From NCBI GenBank assembly GCA_949987565.1, contig OX465113.1:6942551-7006550 (forward strand): a stretch of DNA of 64,000 nucleotides, given 5' to 3'. Shown here one piece after another: positions 23,492 through 33,483 of this stretch; position 1 is the stretch's first letter; every line of letters begins with the position of its first letter. Made by a program: the position numbers and the translations under genes. Below the pieces are notes generated by a model. It saw nothing but the letters and a program-made list of their open reading frames with translations, made no database searches and was not told the origin of the DNA. The DNA is from Luidia sarsii. Its lineage: Eukaryota > Echinodermata > Asteroidea > Paxillosida > Luidiidae.

Positions 23492-25339
23492 TTAACCACT
23501 TCGCGCCGGGGGGGTTTTCAGCGCCGATGACCGCCATACGGGGTTTTTTGAACAATGCATCATTTTCAAATCTCAAAATTTAGTGGGCCTGACGTTTCGA
23601 TCCTTTCGACACTTCCAACTTTCGCTCTCAACACTCTACGTTCCCGCAGTGACATCATTATCAAGCCAGCAGATAAAGGGTCAGCCGTAGTAATCATGGA
23701 TATCCAAAAATACATTGATGAAGCCAATCGCCAACTTAACAATCCCCAGCACTATAAATGTCTGGACTCTAACCCCACTGGCAAATTTTCAGAGCAAATT
23801 CAGGACGTTTTGGATGACATGCGATCACGTGATCAATTGAGTAAAAAAGCTCACAGATTTCTATCACCGATCAATTGTAGAACTGCCAGATTCTACCTTC
23901 TCCCGAAAATTCACAAGACCAACAACCCAGGCAGACCCATCATCTCTGGCAATGGTTCACCTACGGAACACATATCTCTTTTCATTGACTCTTTTTTCAG
24001 ACCCTTGGTTCCCCAAATCCCCTCATACGTCCAAGACACTCCTGACTTTCTGCAAAAGTTGGAAAGTGTCATGGATCAAATTCCGACCACTGCTGTAATT
24101 GGTACCATTGACGTTTCCTCTCTATACACTAACATCCCTGCTCCTCAGCCCTGGCCAAAGGAAAACAGTCTTCTCCACCCATCTCTGACATAACCACTCT
24201 CATGAGGCTAGTGCTGGCTAAGAACAATTTCTCCTTTCTTGGCAAGCACTATCTTCAAGTGCGTTGCACTGCCATGGGCACACGCATGGCTCCTTTCTTT
24301 GCTTGCCTCTTCATGGGTGACCTTGAGGAACTCATGCTCAGTGAGGCTCCATGCCGTCCCTGGATTTGGTGGAGATACATAGATGACGTTTTCTTCATTT
24401 GGACTAGGGACGGTAGCAGCTTGAATGCTTTCTTTGACCACATCAATTCCTTCCACAGGACTATCAAATTCACCTGGGAGCAGTCTCTTCAGCAGACACA
24501 CTTTCTGGATGTCACCATCCGGAAAGACCTCAATACACTTACTACTGACTTGTATTCTAAGCCCACCGACACCCATCAATATCTCCATGCCTCAAGTTGT
24601 CATCCCAGACTCTGTAAGACTAGTATAGCTTAGAGCCAGGCCCTCAGATTGAGGCACATATGTTCCAATGAGTCTGACTTTCGCCGCCATACAGATGTAT
24701 TGGCCAGTAACTTGGTTGCTAGAGGCTATAGTTCTCGCCAAGTGAAGAACTCCATTGCTAAAGTCTATTCCATAACCAGAAGTTCGGCACTCAAACAAAA
24801 GCCACCAGGTCTCAAGGACAAACCCAAGGTTCCCTTAGTTACTTCCTTCCACCCTTCTCTTCCTCCTCTCAGGAAGATAACTAAGGAATACCACCATATT
24901 CTCCACATTTTCAGATCGTCTGGCTGATGCCATTCCAAATTCGCCTGTTTTGGCTTTCAGGCGCCCCCGTAACCTGCATGACTTCATTGTCCAAGCAGAA
25001 GTTCCCCCTTCGGACACTTCACCTCCGACTAAATTTGGTACATTTAAGTGTACCTTGAAATGCATTGTTTGCAAGACATGTGTCAAGGAAATAGACTCTT
25101 TCAATGGACATTCTTCTGGAAACCCTCACGACCTATGGCTCTATCATGTGCACTACCTCAAACATCATATAACTCATCTCATGTAGAGTTTGTATTGATT
25201 CACATTGCTTTGTTCTAAGCTGAAAAGAGTCTTTGTTTAGAATGTGGTTTACAATAGTGGTGCCCGAATTCGGAGGGCCTTGTCGCATAGTCAAGCCAAT
25301 TGACCTCCGGATTTGGAGGTCCCGGCGCAAAGTGGTTAA
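23492..25339 (-). mobile_element. TTAA-family element carrying a Penelope insertion
   Basis: The left end is TTAACCACTTCGCGCCGG (23,492) followed by TTTTCAGCGCCGATGACCGC. The right end is CCCGGCGCAAAGTGGTTAA (TTAA at 25,336-25,339). Both ends match 31,114-31,801 in the same orientation. The element's own central part (equivalent to about 31,200-31,650) is absent, and Penelope sequence occupies about 23,575-25,185 instead. It lies in the last intron of the host gene. Confidence 0.7.
23575..25185 (+). pseudogene. Penelope-like reverse transcriptase, second lineage (broken)
   Basis: Plus frames give RSDIIIKPADKGSAVVIMD, FYLLPKIHKTNNPGRPIISG and TIDVSSLYTNIP (23,555-24,193). A deletion or frameshift follows, then MGTRMAPFFACLFMGDLEE, IWWRYIDDVFFIW and a C-terminal RT block ending KPTDTHQYLHASSC (24,202-24,633). 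Further pieces reach about 25,180. All are Penelope RT motifs, with YIDD as the catalytic box. The sequence differs clearly from the copy at 406-2,792 (YVDD), so it is another lineage. No GIY-YIG domain is readable in the tail. A stop after KTSIA and later frame changes disable it. Confidence 0.8.
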
Positions 25340-26088
25340 AAAAGGCAGGTGCTGGGGTGGTGGTGGGCAAATTGAACCAGCTTGCACAAAAAAGCTGACA
25401 GAATGATCCACACTTTCCCTCCTAAACTAGCATTGCCTGGCAGAAAGTATATGACCCCCTACCTGATTGGCTGAAACAATGGGCTGTGATTGGTCAGAAG
25501 ACTGTACAATGATTTGCTGCAGGGTATTTCACCAGCAAATCTGATTGGCCCAATTTTATGAATAATAAGTGCCAGGATCCTCCTCAGAATCCACCTTTTG
25601 TAAAACCTTCAATTTTCGAACTGTCATAACTGCAAGAAAAGGGGGCAAATGAGTGTAGACTGGTGCAGATTTGTGGGGGCCTGTAGCAGCTTCCTGGGAC
25701 CATGAATAAAACTTCACAAGTCAGCACAGATTTTACAGCATTCTTCTTTAGACCATGAAAAGTTGCAAACATGAATACGATCCCACATTTTTTGATGAGT
25801 TGAGCCGAGTGTAACAATGTTGTCCCACTGCATTTGCCTGCAGTGGGACAGCTATCTAGGGCAGTGCACCTAGTACTGTGTGCCTATGCATAGTACTGTG
25901 TGTCTATAGATACATGTACACTGTACCTAATGCAGTAATTCTCTTCAAACAATACAAAGCATGGTTCTGTCAAAATATACGTATTGTGACAGAACGTCTT
26001 ATCTTATGCGGTTAACATTAAACCATGCCTCTGACTGGAGCCCCAACCCAACATAGGTGTAATCAATTAAAACGATAATTCCCATACA
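25340..26088. other. Intronic sequence, nothing recognised
   Basis: This is part of the last intron of the host gene. Duplicated short phrases occur (AGTACTGTGTG twice near 25,873-25,903) and there are TACATGTACA patches. I see no coding potential or known repeat. Confidence 0.4.
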
Positions 26089-26089
26089 A

Positions 26090-26280
26090 TTATGGGAAGG
26101 CCTCCACCTAAGAGCTGGATAGCTCAGGTGGTAAGGGTGATGGTACATTTAGCCAAAGATCTTGGGTTTATGTCCTGGTGCAGTTCCAAGTCATTTTTCC
26201 GTTTCTTTCTTACTTTGAGAATAAGAAGCTGCATTCACTTGCAATGTCACTACTTGGGAAGGTTGCCACCGAATGGCAGG
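26090..26280 (+). mobile_element. tRNA-derived SINE, diverged copy
   Basis: The plus strand carries GGCCTCCACCTAAGAGCTGG, then ATAGCTCAGGTGG as box A and a box-B-like GGTTTATGTCC about 50 bp later. The leader and head match the minus-strand copy at 7,383-7,470. The body downstream is diverged. Confidence 0.6.
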
Positions 26281-26510
26281 ATGGCACAGAAATCATAGGA
26301 TCAAATGCCTATCCAGTCGAATTTTCTTTACAATTTCATGAATTGTATAAAATATGTCACTTGTTTTCCTTGATTTGAACATTATTTAGCATAAAAGCTG
26401 GGTTTGAGGGAATAGGAAAACTGCATTTCTTTTGCCCTACTCAACGTAATAAGCATTGCATGATCAGTACCATGAAAATAAACAACCTCAAAAACAACGA
26501 GAAATACATG

Positions 26511-27316
26511 TCTGTTGTGAAACAGAGCATAAAGCTTTTCCGCTTCTGTTTTTAACAAGTCATAGAATAGCCCCATTCCTACTCCAAAACGCATGTACAT
26601 ATTTTGTGCACAAAGCCTATGGGACTCGAGTGTGGTATTCAAAAATTCATAAAAATTATAAACAATGGTCCTTCGGTTCCAAACTTTAGATTTGGAATGT
26701 CTAGCACGATAGCTAACTACATACCAAATTTCGAGATGATCAGCCAATGCCTTATATGTGTTTTAAAATCACACATTTTGATGACGTCATGATTGCGTAA
26801 CGACATTTTGGCTCCGGAAGGTGTTTCTAAACCATGTCCCCAATAGATATCAAAGAAAAAATGAAAAAAATCTCGCTCTGTTGGCCAAATATGCTCATTT
26901 CAATGTGAAAATCTGAAAAGTTCGTGACCTCATAAATATTCATGAGATGATGTCACGGTCAATTGATGGCAATTTTTGGATACACCTTTTCCCAACTTAG
27001 ATACAGTGCAAAGTTGAAACCAAACGAACTTGTACTTTTGCTTTTAATGGATTTTGAAATTTGCCCCTTTAAAGCAAGGTCACGTGACACGTGATGACGT
27101 CATGATGATATCAAGGTGTTTAGGATCAATTTCAGCATGGGCTTTATGCATTTGCCACGTTTGAAAAAAATCCAAGTCTGTTCAATGACTAAAGTCGTGC
27201 TTACAAAACCCCTGTGCATTGTCTATGGGCTTTGGGGGAGAAGAAGAAGAAGAAAAAAAAAAAGCTGAACAACAGATATAGCTTTTCCGCTTCCCTGGAA
27301 GCGGCGGAAAAGCTAA
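26511..27316 (+). mobile_element. Hairpin-ended non-autonomous element (806 bp)
   Basis: The element begins TCTGTTGTGAAACAGAGCAT with AAGCTTTTCCGCTTC just inside. It ends in a hairpin, AGCTTTTCCGCTTCC / GGAAGCGGCGGAAAAGCT, followed by CTAA. The subterminal 5' motif equals the stem of the 3' hairpin. The layout and the CTRR-like end suggest a non-autonomous Helitron/Helentron-type element, although a TIR transposon is not excluded. The body is shared in the same orientation with 32,703-33,483. There is no coding capacity. It lies in the last intron of the host gene. Confidence 0.6.
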
Positions 27317-27567
27317 AAATGTCTAGGGCCTGACATTTCGATCCTAGCAGGACCTTTCCCATAGTCAGACAGGTTCTGCATTTGAGAAGGGGCATCCTAG
27401 TGCTTTTTGGGGGTGTACAAATTCATGTATACTGGTAGATATTAGGATTGCTTGAAGAATTCAGAAATCATTCCTTCAAGGAATATGTGTCTTGCAGGTG
27501 CATTCTACGCATGAAATGTTATCTACAGCAGACATGTATAACTAAATGAAAACATTTCTATTGGCAG

Positions 27568-27692
27568 ATGAACCTACATGTAACTCTGAAAGGCAGGATG
27601 ACAACTTATGTAGTACACCAAAGAAGCGTAGATTGACTTACCAGAGAGTCACTGGAGCAATTGGTGGCCAAACAAAGCTAACCTTTATCTAG
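27568..27692 (+). CDS. Host gene, terminal coding exon with stop
   Basis: The acceptor CTATTGGCAG precedes 27,568. Completing the split Asp codon gives DEPTCNSERQDDNLCS, TPKKRRLTYQRV and TGAIGGQTKLTFI, then TAG at 27,690-27,692. PKKRRL is a good monopartite nuclear localisation signal, so the protein is probably nuclear. The last residues (QTKLTF) faintly resemble a degenerate PCNA-interacting motif, which is a guess. Phase agreement across all three exons makes this a genuine spliced gene. The family is not recognised. Confidence 0.7.
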
Positions 27693-27797
27693 CGAGATAC
27701 AACTTCAGTTAAGTTTTAAAGGTATGAGAAATTGTAAAATATCTTTAATGTAGCAAGTTGACAGAGGATGTACAGTACATGCTACTGTCATCAAAAA

Positions 27798-27803
27798 AAT
27801 AAA
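27798..27803 (+). terminator. AATAAA polyadenylation signal of the host gene
   Basis: A canonical AATAAA lies 106 bp after the stop codon at 27,692, a normal distance for a short 3' UTR. No other AATAAA lies between. Confidence 0.5.
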
Positions 27804-28047
27804 GATATGACTATCCTTTTCATGGTGAAAATGTACGTGTATGTTAACACAATAAACAAGCTCTCACATTTAGTCTGCCAATGTAGTTTTCTGTGCAGGT
27901 CAATACAATATCTGTATTTATAACGTATAGGTGCAAGTGAATGTATTGATATATTATCAAACTGTACACAATTTCTACATGTACAGTACTTTCATTCTGA
28001 AGTTCGAAATACCCTAGGAATTTTGATTCACATGAAGAAAGCACCAA

Positions 28048-28175
28048 CCACCCTTATTGATTTATTTCACAGATATCTATTGTTCGCAATTCGTTAGCGA
28101 GTTTTGAAAATGACATTGTTAAAAATAAAACTATGACGGTTGGGTACTGGCAATGGGGCCAGCTGAAATTTTTTA
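28048..28175 (+). mobile_element. TTAA-family element, terminal fragment
   Basis: The stretch CACCCTTATTGATTTATTTC followed by GAGTTTTGAAAATGACATTG and GTACTGGCAATGGGGCCAGC matches the right third of the copies ending at 2,893 and 12,982. A similar shorter echo (GGGCATTGAAAAGCAGCCCA) is at 29,741-29,760. Confidence 0.5.
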
Positions 28176-30451
28176 AATACCATATCACATAGATCTTACC
28201 GATATACCATGGTATGTTTAGAGTTTGAAGAAAATTGGAATTTCTGAGGATAAAGCATTTCAAAACCCATTTTTGTATGATATACATGAACGCCTTGGCT
28301 GCAGCACTTGAATATCAGATTAAAACTTAACTTTTTAAAATCGTTTAACCGTTTATCAACATTTGTTTGAAAATGATTTAATATCATGATATTTTACAAT
28401 CATTTTGATCGATGTGTAATCACACATTTTCAAACAAATGTTGATAAATGGTTAGAGTTTAAAAAGTCAATTACTTCTAAATACTTGCTGAAGGCATTTG
28501 TTTCTGATTTGAGAAGTTTTCTTTTTCGCTTTTATAAATTACATAGTGGGACTTTATATTCTAGAATACACTGCACTTCTTTGTATCCACATTTGTAATT
28601 TCCTCCCAAGATCAGTGGTCATTCCATCTACATGTTTAAGGTGTCATTCTCTCAAATACTGATCTACATGCACATGCAAAATACTTTTCCTTGAGCATTA
28701 TTGTCATAGTTTTGATCCATCAAAATACCATGTTTTCGCCAATCCTTGGAAAGTCATTATCACCCCATCATATAGAAATTGATATGATGAAATTGCTAAA
28801 GACAAAAATCTACAACAGGGTCAGGCATTTCATAGGCTGTTTTCTAAGGTTTTATTATTGGACCTCGATAAAACTAAAATGTTTTTCTTAAAGCACAATA
28901 AAATAATAGTTGTTCTTGCCATTAGCACTATTCAGCACTGATGAATGCATATTTGTTCCATTAAGTGATGGGTATTTATTTGTCGTCTGGTTCAAAATGT
29001 ATTAATACATTATTTATTCAAATTCTGACTTAAACCACAAACATGCTTGTTTTAGCAATGTATAACCCTAACAGCCACATTTACTTTGATGATTGAATTT
29101 ACTGTTACTAAACTGAAAAACAGAATCTGAACAAAACGGCATCATTTATTGTCTCAAGTTGTCTGCTATCTATGTCTAAGTTTAATATCAAACAAAAGGA
29201 AGAAAAAACAGTTTAAAATGTGATACAATAAAAAAAACACAAGGGAATCTTTGATGTCTGGTTTCAGGCTTGATTCACTGCTAAAAGATTAGCATACTTT
29301 TTACCCACAGCATGCAATGCACCCCTTGTGATGTCAGCAGAGAGCCGAATGCCAGATGAACAGCAAAAACTGCTTTATTGTGTGCTTCTAATGATTACAC
29401 TTAAATACTATACACAGGAAACTACAAGGCCACATGAGACAGCACCTGATTTGTACAAAGACGTGGCAACTATTGAACAGTTGCCTGCCAATAGTCATAC
29501 TCACAATGCTGTCCACATGGCATTGTATTATATCTCCTCACACACTGGACCAAGCTCTTAAACCAACAAAATGCCTCTATACCACCTTTACCTCTTCACT
29601 GAGGTGGGACACCCAAAATAATTATCTTGGATAATTCAGACAGGGCAAATCGTTCCAGGTTTGAATTGCTGTTACATCAATTGTTTTCCATATTTAACAT
29701 ATCTATTTTTAAGCTTATCAAAAGAAATGTCCAGACTGCCATGGGCATTGAAAAGCAGCCCAGCATAAAATACATGTAGATTTATACCAGACAACTGCTT
29801 GTGGCACAAAATGTGCCAAAGTTACACACTGTAGGCATCAACATCGGCTGTACACTTTCTGATTCTTTGGAAATCATCTGCAAGTATGCAAAAATCGTTC
29901 CTATTGTGTTCATGACAGAAGAGGGAATACATGTACATCGGAATGCTTTCATGTACTGTACAATGCATGTGCATGTATGCATTTCCAATATGTTATATTC
30001 ATACCACTTGTGCATGGTATATTGAAGTTGTACTGACATGTAGGTCTCTGTTTAGACATACCAGTACATACATCGTTTACATTGCTTGTCAATTTTAAAA
30101 GTAGTAATTTTTAAAACTAGTAATCCAGGTACCAGGTGCTTTACAGTGTGCCATGCTCCAACGAAATAATATCAACCCTGCTACCTAACAAAATATCATA
30201 AGTTAACAAGAATTATCATTTACCACAGAACACTCACTACAAAAGGATAGCACTGTTTACTAGAAGCAGATCAAGTAACTACCGCACTGACTTGCCTGAG
30301 TTTATGTAAATGGATTTTTTTTTTACCCATGCCTTTACTGTTTTTAAGAATGCTATGAAACAAGTCAGCACAAATACAAAATCAGCAGATTTTAACATTT
30401 TTAATGCAAAAAAAAACACCTTTCAAAACAAAAAAGAAAAGACCAACATTC
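28176..30451. other. Region between convergent host genes; no firm feature
   Basis: AT-rich sequence between the + gene (ending near 27,803) and the - gene (ending at 30,452). Two copies of a CAAACAAATGTTGATAAA-like phrase lie inverted near 28,345-28,375 and 28,430-28,450. A 77-codon plus frame at 29,328-29,561 starts next to an acceptor-like GTCAGCAG and ends in a stop; it could be an exon, but no motif supports it. ATTAAA on the minus strand (30,400-30,405) could be the polyadenylation signal of the minus-strand gene. Confidence 0.4.
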
Positions 30452-30917
30452 CTAATCAGACTCCATATCCATGTCCATATCCTGTACATTGGTGTCTACA
30501 TCTAATGCTGCTCCTGCTCGACTACCTTCACCCATGACGACTTGAATTTTCATTCCTGTGGTATCCTCTTCACCTCCACTTGATGTGGATGCACCCTTAC
30601 CCTTATCACTGTCATATCCTTTCTCTTCTTCATCATAATCTCTTTTTATTTTAATACCTTTCTTGTCTTTTTCTTTGTCCTTGTCCCCACTACGATCACG
30701 ATCGCGTTCACGATCGCGTTCACGATCGCGTTCACGATCGCGGTCACGATCACGATCCTTATCTCGAATACGCTCTTGGGCTCTATCACGGCTTCTGTCT
30801 CTTCTGCGTTCTCTCTCACGGTCCCTGTCTTTATCTTTCTTGTGTTTCCTGCTGCTACGACTGCTATCCCGCTCTCTGCTCCTGTCACGTTCTCTAGGCT
30901 TCTTGTCTTTCTTGTGC
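30452..30917 (-). CDS. Host gene, terminal exon encoding an RD/RE/K-rich tail
   Basis: The minus-strand acceptor CTCCTTTCACAAG lies just above 30,917. The exon contributes the last base of a split AG|G codon and then 154 residues to a TAG at 30,452-30,454. It opens HKKDKKPRERDRSRERD and is dominated by alternating Arg with Asp or Glu, plus KHKKDK blocks. It then turns acidic (DYDEEEKGYDSDKGKG) and ends in an MDMDMESD tail. Such RD/RE tails are typical of nuclear pre-mRNA splicing factors, so a nuclear RNA-processing role is likely, but I cannot name the family. A 12-bp tandem repeat (CACGATCGCGTT, 30,694-30,755) encodes the RERD run. Upstream exons were not found. Confidence 0.65.
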
Positions 30918-31113
30918 CTTGTGAAAGGAGGAGAAAAAAAAAGAAAAAAGTATTCTATTATATTACAAAACAATGACATGATGATGACCTCTACCAGCTC
31001 AGGGGTCAACTGCGTTAGAAAAGAGTTGCAGTTTCAAATCCCATCCAATTGGCCTGTGGTTTCACGCAAGCATGCAATCAGGCAAAGAATTGCTGGATCA
31101 TTGATGACTCTTG

Positions 31114-31801
31114 TTAACCACTTCGCGCCGGGGGGGTTTTCAGCGCCGATGACCGCCATACGGGGGTTGTTGAACAATGCATCATTTCCAAATCTCGCTA
31201 AAACAATCGGAGCAATATATTTCTGTGAAATAAATCGATAAGGGTATACTATGGGCACAATTCGGACGTCGTTGTGGCTTTTGTCAAGAGATTATCCGTT
31301 CGAAAAGGGGCCCTTTGTGCATCGTCAATGGACCGTAACGGACGTGTGTGTGTGCGTGCGCGCTGCTGACAATCGCTGACTGCAGACTCCAGCCTCCACT
31401 CCAGGCAGTCAAATCTTCGAGTTGGTCGGCCACAACCGAGCGTACAGATTACGGTAAAGAATGTTGGGGGGGGGGGGGAATTCCAATGCCAGACCGACGA
31501 CCGTTGGGCTGTGTGGCATGCAAAGACAATGTCCCCCGCATGCTTTCAGCTGCAGCGCGGTATCCCTCGATCCTCCACAGAAAAAGTCCCACAATTGCAC
31601 AATTACTGCTGCTAATCTTGCTATTCATGTGGCAACTTGCGTCAAAAAGGGTCTTTGTACTGATTCATATTGCTTTGTTCTAAGCTGAAAAGAGTCTTTG
31701 TTTATAATGTGGACAATAGTGGTGCCCGGATTCGGAGGGCGCCGTCGCATAGTCAAGCCAATGGAGCTCCGGATTCGGAGGTCCCGGCGCGAAGTGGTTA
31801 A
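31114..31801 (-). mobile_element. TTAA-flanked non-autonomous DNA transposon, best complete copy
   Basis: TTAA at 31,114-31,117 is followed by CCACTTCGCGCCGG; the other end is CCGGCGCGAAGTGG followed by TTAA at 31,798-31,801. The 14-bp terminal inverted repeats are perfect and about 680 bp lie between the TTAA copies. The interior lacks a transposase and matches the reverse complement of 11,186-11,817. This fits a non-autonomous piggyBac-type element. A run of 14 G near 31,467 is internal. Confidence 0.8.
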
Positions 31802-31989
31802 GATCATATGTGGAATGGTCATTCATATCAAAACAGGGAAACTGAAGAGGTAATATACAAGGGGAGAACCCTGCATCTTGATGCACATGTTCAGAAATGA
31901 ATGGTAGAACGTGCTCTGTCCAAGATGGAGTACAATCAATGTTTCAAAAATAAATCATCAAACAAATAAAGGAAAAACTGACAAACTTT

Positions 31990-32125
31990 TGAGGAATTTA
32001 AAAAAATGGCAAAGAAAAGTTTGAATGGATTGGAACTTAATCCCGACACCTCTGGTTTTGCGTACCAGCGCCCTTACTATCTAAGCTATCCAGCCCTTAG
32101 ATGGTGGCCTTCTCAATTTCCCAAA
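31990..32125 (-). mobile_element. tRNA-derived SINE copy
   Basis: On the minus strand, GGCCACCATCTAAGGGCTGG and ATAGCTTAGATAG give the leader and box A, and GGGATTAAGTTCC a weak box B. The anticodon-arm-like CTGGT-ACGCAAA-ACCAG forms a 5-bp stem with a 7-base loop. A CTTTGCCATTTTTT block follows, as in the 7.4 kb copy. Confidence 0.65.
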
Positions 32126-32316
32126 TAGTCAACTAGTCTTTGCCAGCAAGAAGCATACAACCATTAGTGTACATGTGCAGGCCATGTAACATGCAAAAAC
32201 ATGCATAGTTTATTACTGCACAATGGGCAAACATTGGTCCAACGAATACACAACATTAAGCTGGTAACATGTTGCATGAGTCTGCCTTTTCAGCGAGAAA
32301 CTGGTACTGTCGCATA

Positions 32317-32683
32317 TCACAGCGCTTTAACTCCAGTCAAACTTTGAAAAGTACTCATCAAAGCTGTCAAAAATACTCCTTTGATATTATTTTTTTGTTT
32401 TGGCATACATAATCTTTTGGTATCCTCTAAAGGCAATTCGTCCCAATTTAGCAGCCTGAAAACTATACTTTGAGCGAGATATTGATAAGGCAAATTGCAA
32501 AATGGCCATAGAGACGGTACGCAGCCGGCTTTGAATAGATGAGGAGTTAGGGTTGTTCTTGACCATCTGGGCCAATGAAGACAAAACTGGAAGGAACCAC
32601 AGAAATAGTGCGGCATTTAATGCCATTTCTGCTAAGATGGAAGAAATGGGATTTGTAAGGACTACTAAAGAAATTATAAACAA
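32317..32683 (-). other. Unassigned 98-codon open frame
   Basis: The frame (start 32,683, stop 32,387) reads as a hydrophobic segment and then a basic segment (AAKLGRIAFRGYQKI). A pyrimidine-rich CTTCCATCTTAGCAG precedes MALNAAL on the minus strand and could be a splice acceptor. It could be an exon, but I recognise no family and see no phase-matched partner. A shadow of unknown repeat sequence is equally likely. Confidence 0.2.
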
Positions 32684-32702
32684 AATAAACTAGAGATTTA
32701 TG

Positions 32703-33483
32703 TCTGTTGGCAAACAGAACATTATGCTTTTCCGAATCTGGTTCTATTTAAAAAAATAAAAAAATAAAATGAATTGGCAAAACCACGATTCGAACCCATA
32801 CCCTCCATTCCTACCCACAAAAGCATGCACATATTTTGTGCAAAAAGTCTATGGGACTTAATAATGATGATCCAAAAATCATAATAATTCAAAACAATGT
32901 TCAATACATGTAGGTACCAACCTTCAGATTTTGCCTGTCTAGACAATAAATAGCTAACTACCCACCAAATTTCGACAAGATTGACCAATGGCTAATATGT
33001 GCTTGAAAATCACGTATTTTGATGACGTCACGATTGCGTCACGTCATTTTGGCCAAAATCTCGCTCTGTTGACAAAATATGCTCAATTGAATGTTACAAT
33101 CTGTAAAGTTCATGACCATATTAATATTCATGAGATGAGGTCAAAATCGAATGATGGCAATTTCTGGATACACCTTTCCCCAACTAAGATACAGTGCAAA
33201 GTTGAAACCAAACAAACTTGTACTTTTGCTTTTATTGGAATTGAAATTTGCCCCCATTAATGCGCTGTCGCCTGACACGTAATGACGTCATGATGAGGTC
33301 AAGGCTTTTATAACAAGTTTCAGCATGGGCTCCACGCATTTGCCAAACTTGATGAAAATCCAAGTGTGTTCAATGGCCAAAATGGCTGTGCAAAGTCTAT
33401 GAGATTTTTCCGACAAGAAGACGACCAAAAAACAAATATCGAAACAAAAACAATAGCTTTTCTGCTTCGGGTTGAAAAGCTAA
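32703..33483 (+). mobile_element. Hairpin-ended non-autonomous element (781 bp)
   Basis: Second full-length member of the family at 26,511-27,316, in the same orientation. It starts TCTGTTGGCAAACAGAACAT and ends AGCTTTTCTGCTTCGGG / TTGAAAAGCTAA, again a 3' hairpin followed by CTAA. Shared internal landmarks include GATGACGTCAYGATTGCGT and CAAAATCTCGCTCTGTTG. Confidence 0.6.

Noticed and set aside
30663..31241. Plus-strand 192-codon RS-repeat frame
   Set aside because: It is the antisense shadow of the minus-strand RD/RE exon; only the minus strand has a matching splice acceptor and a sensible C terminus.
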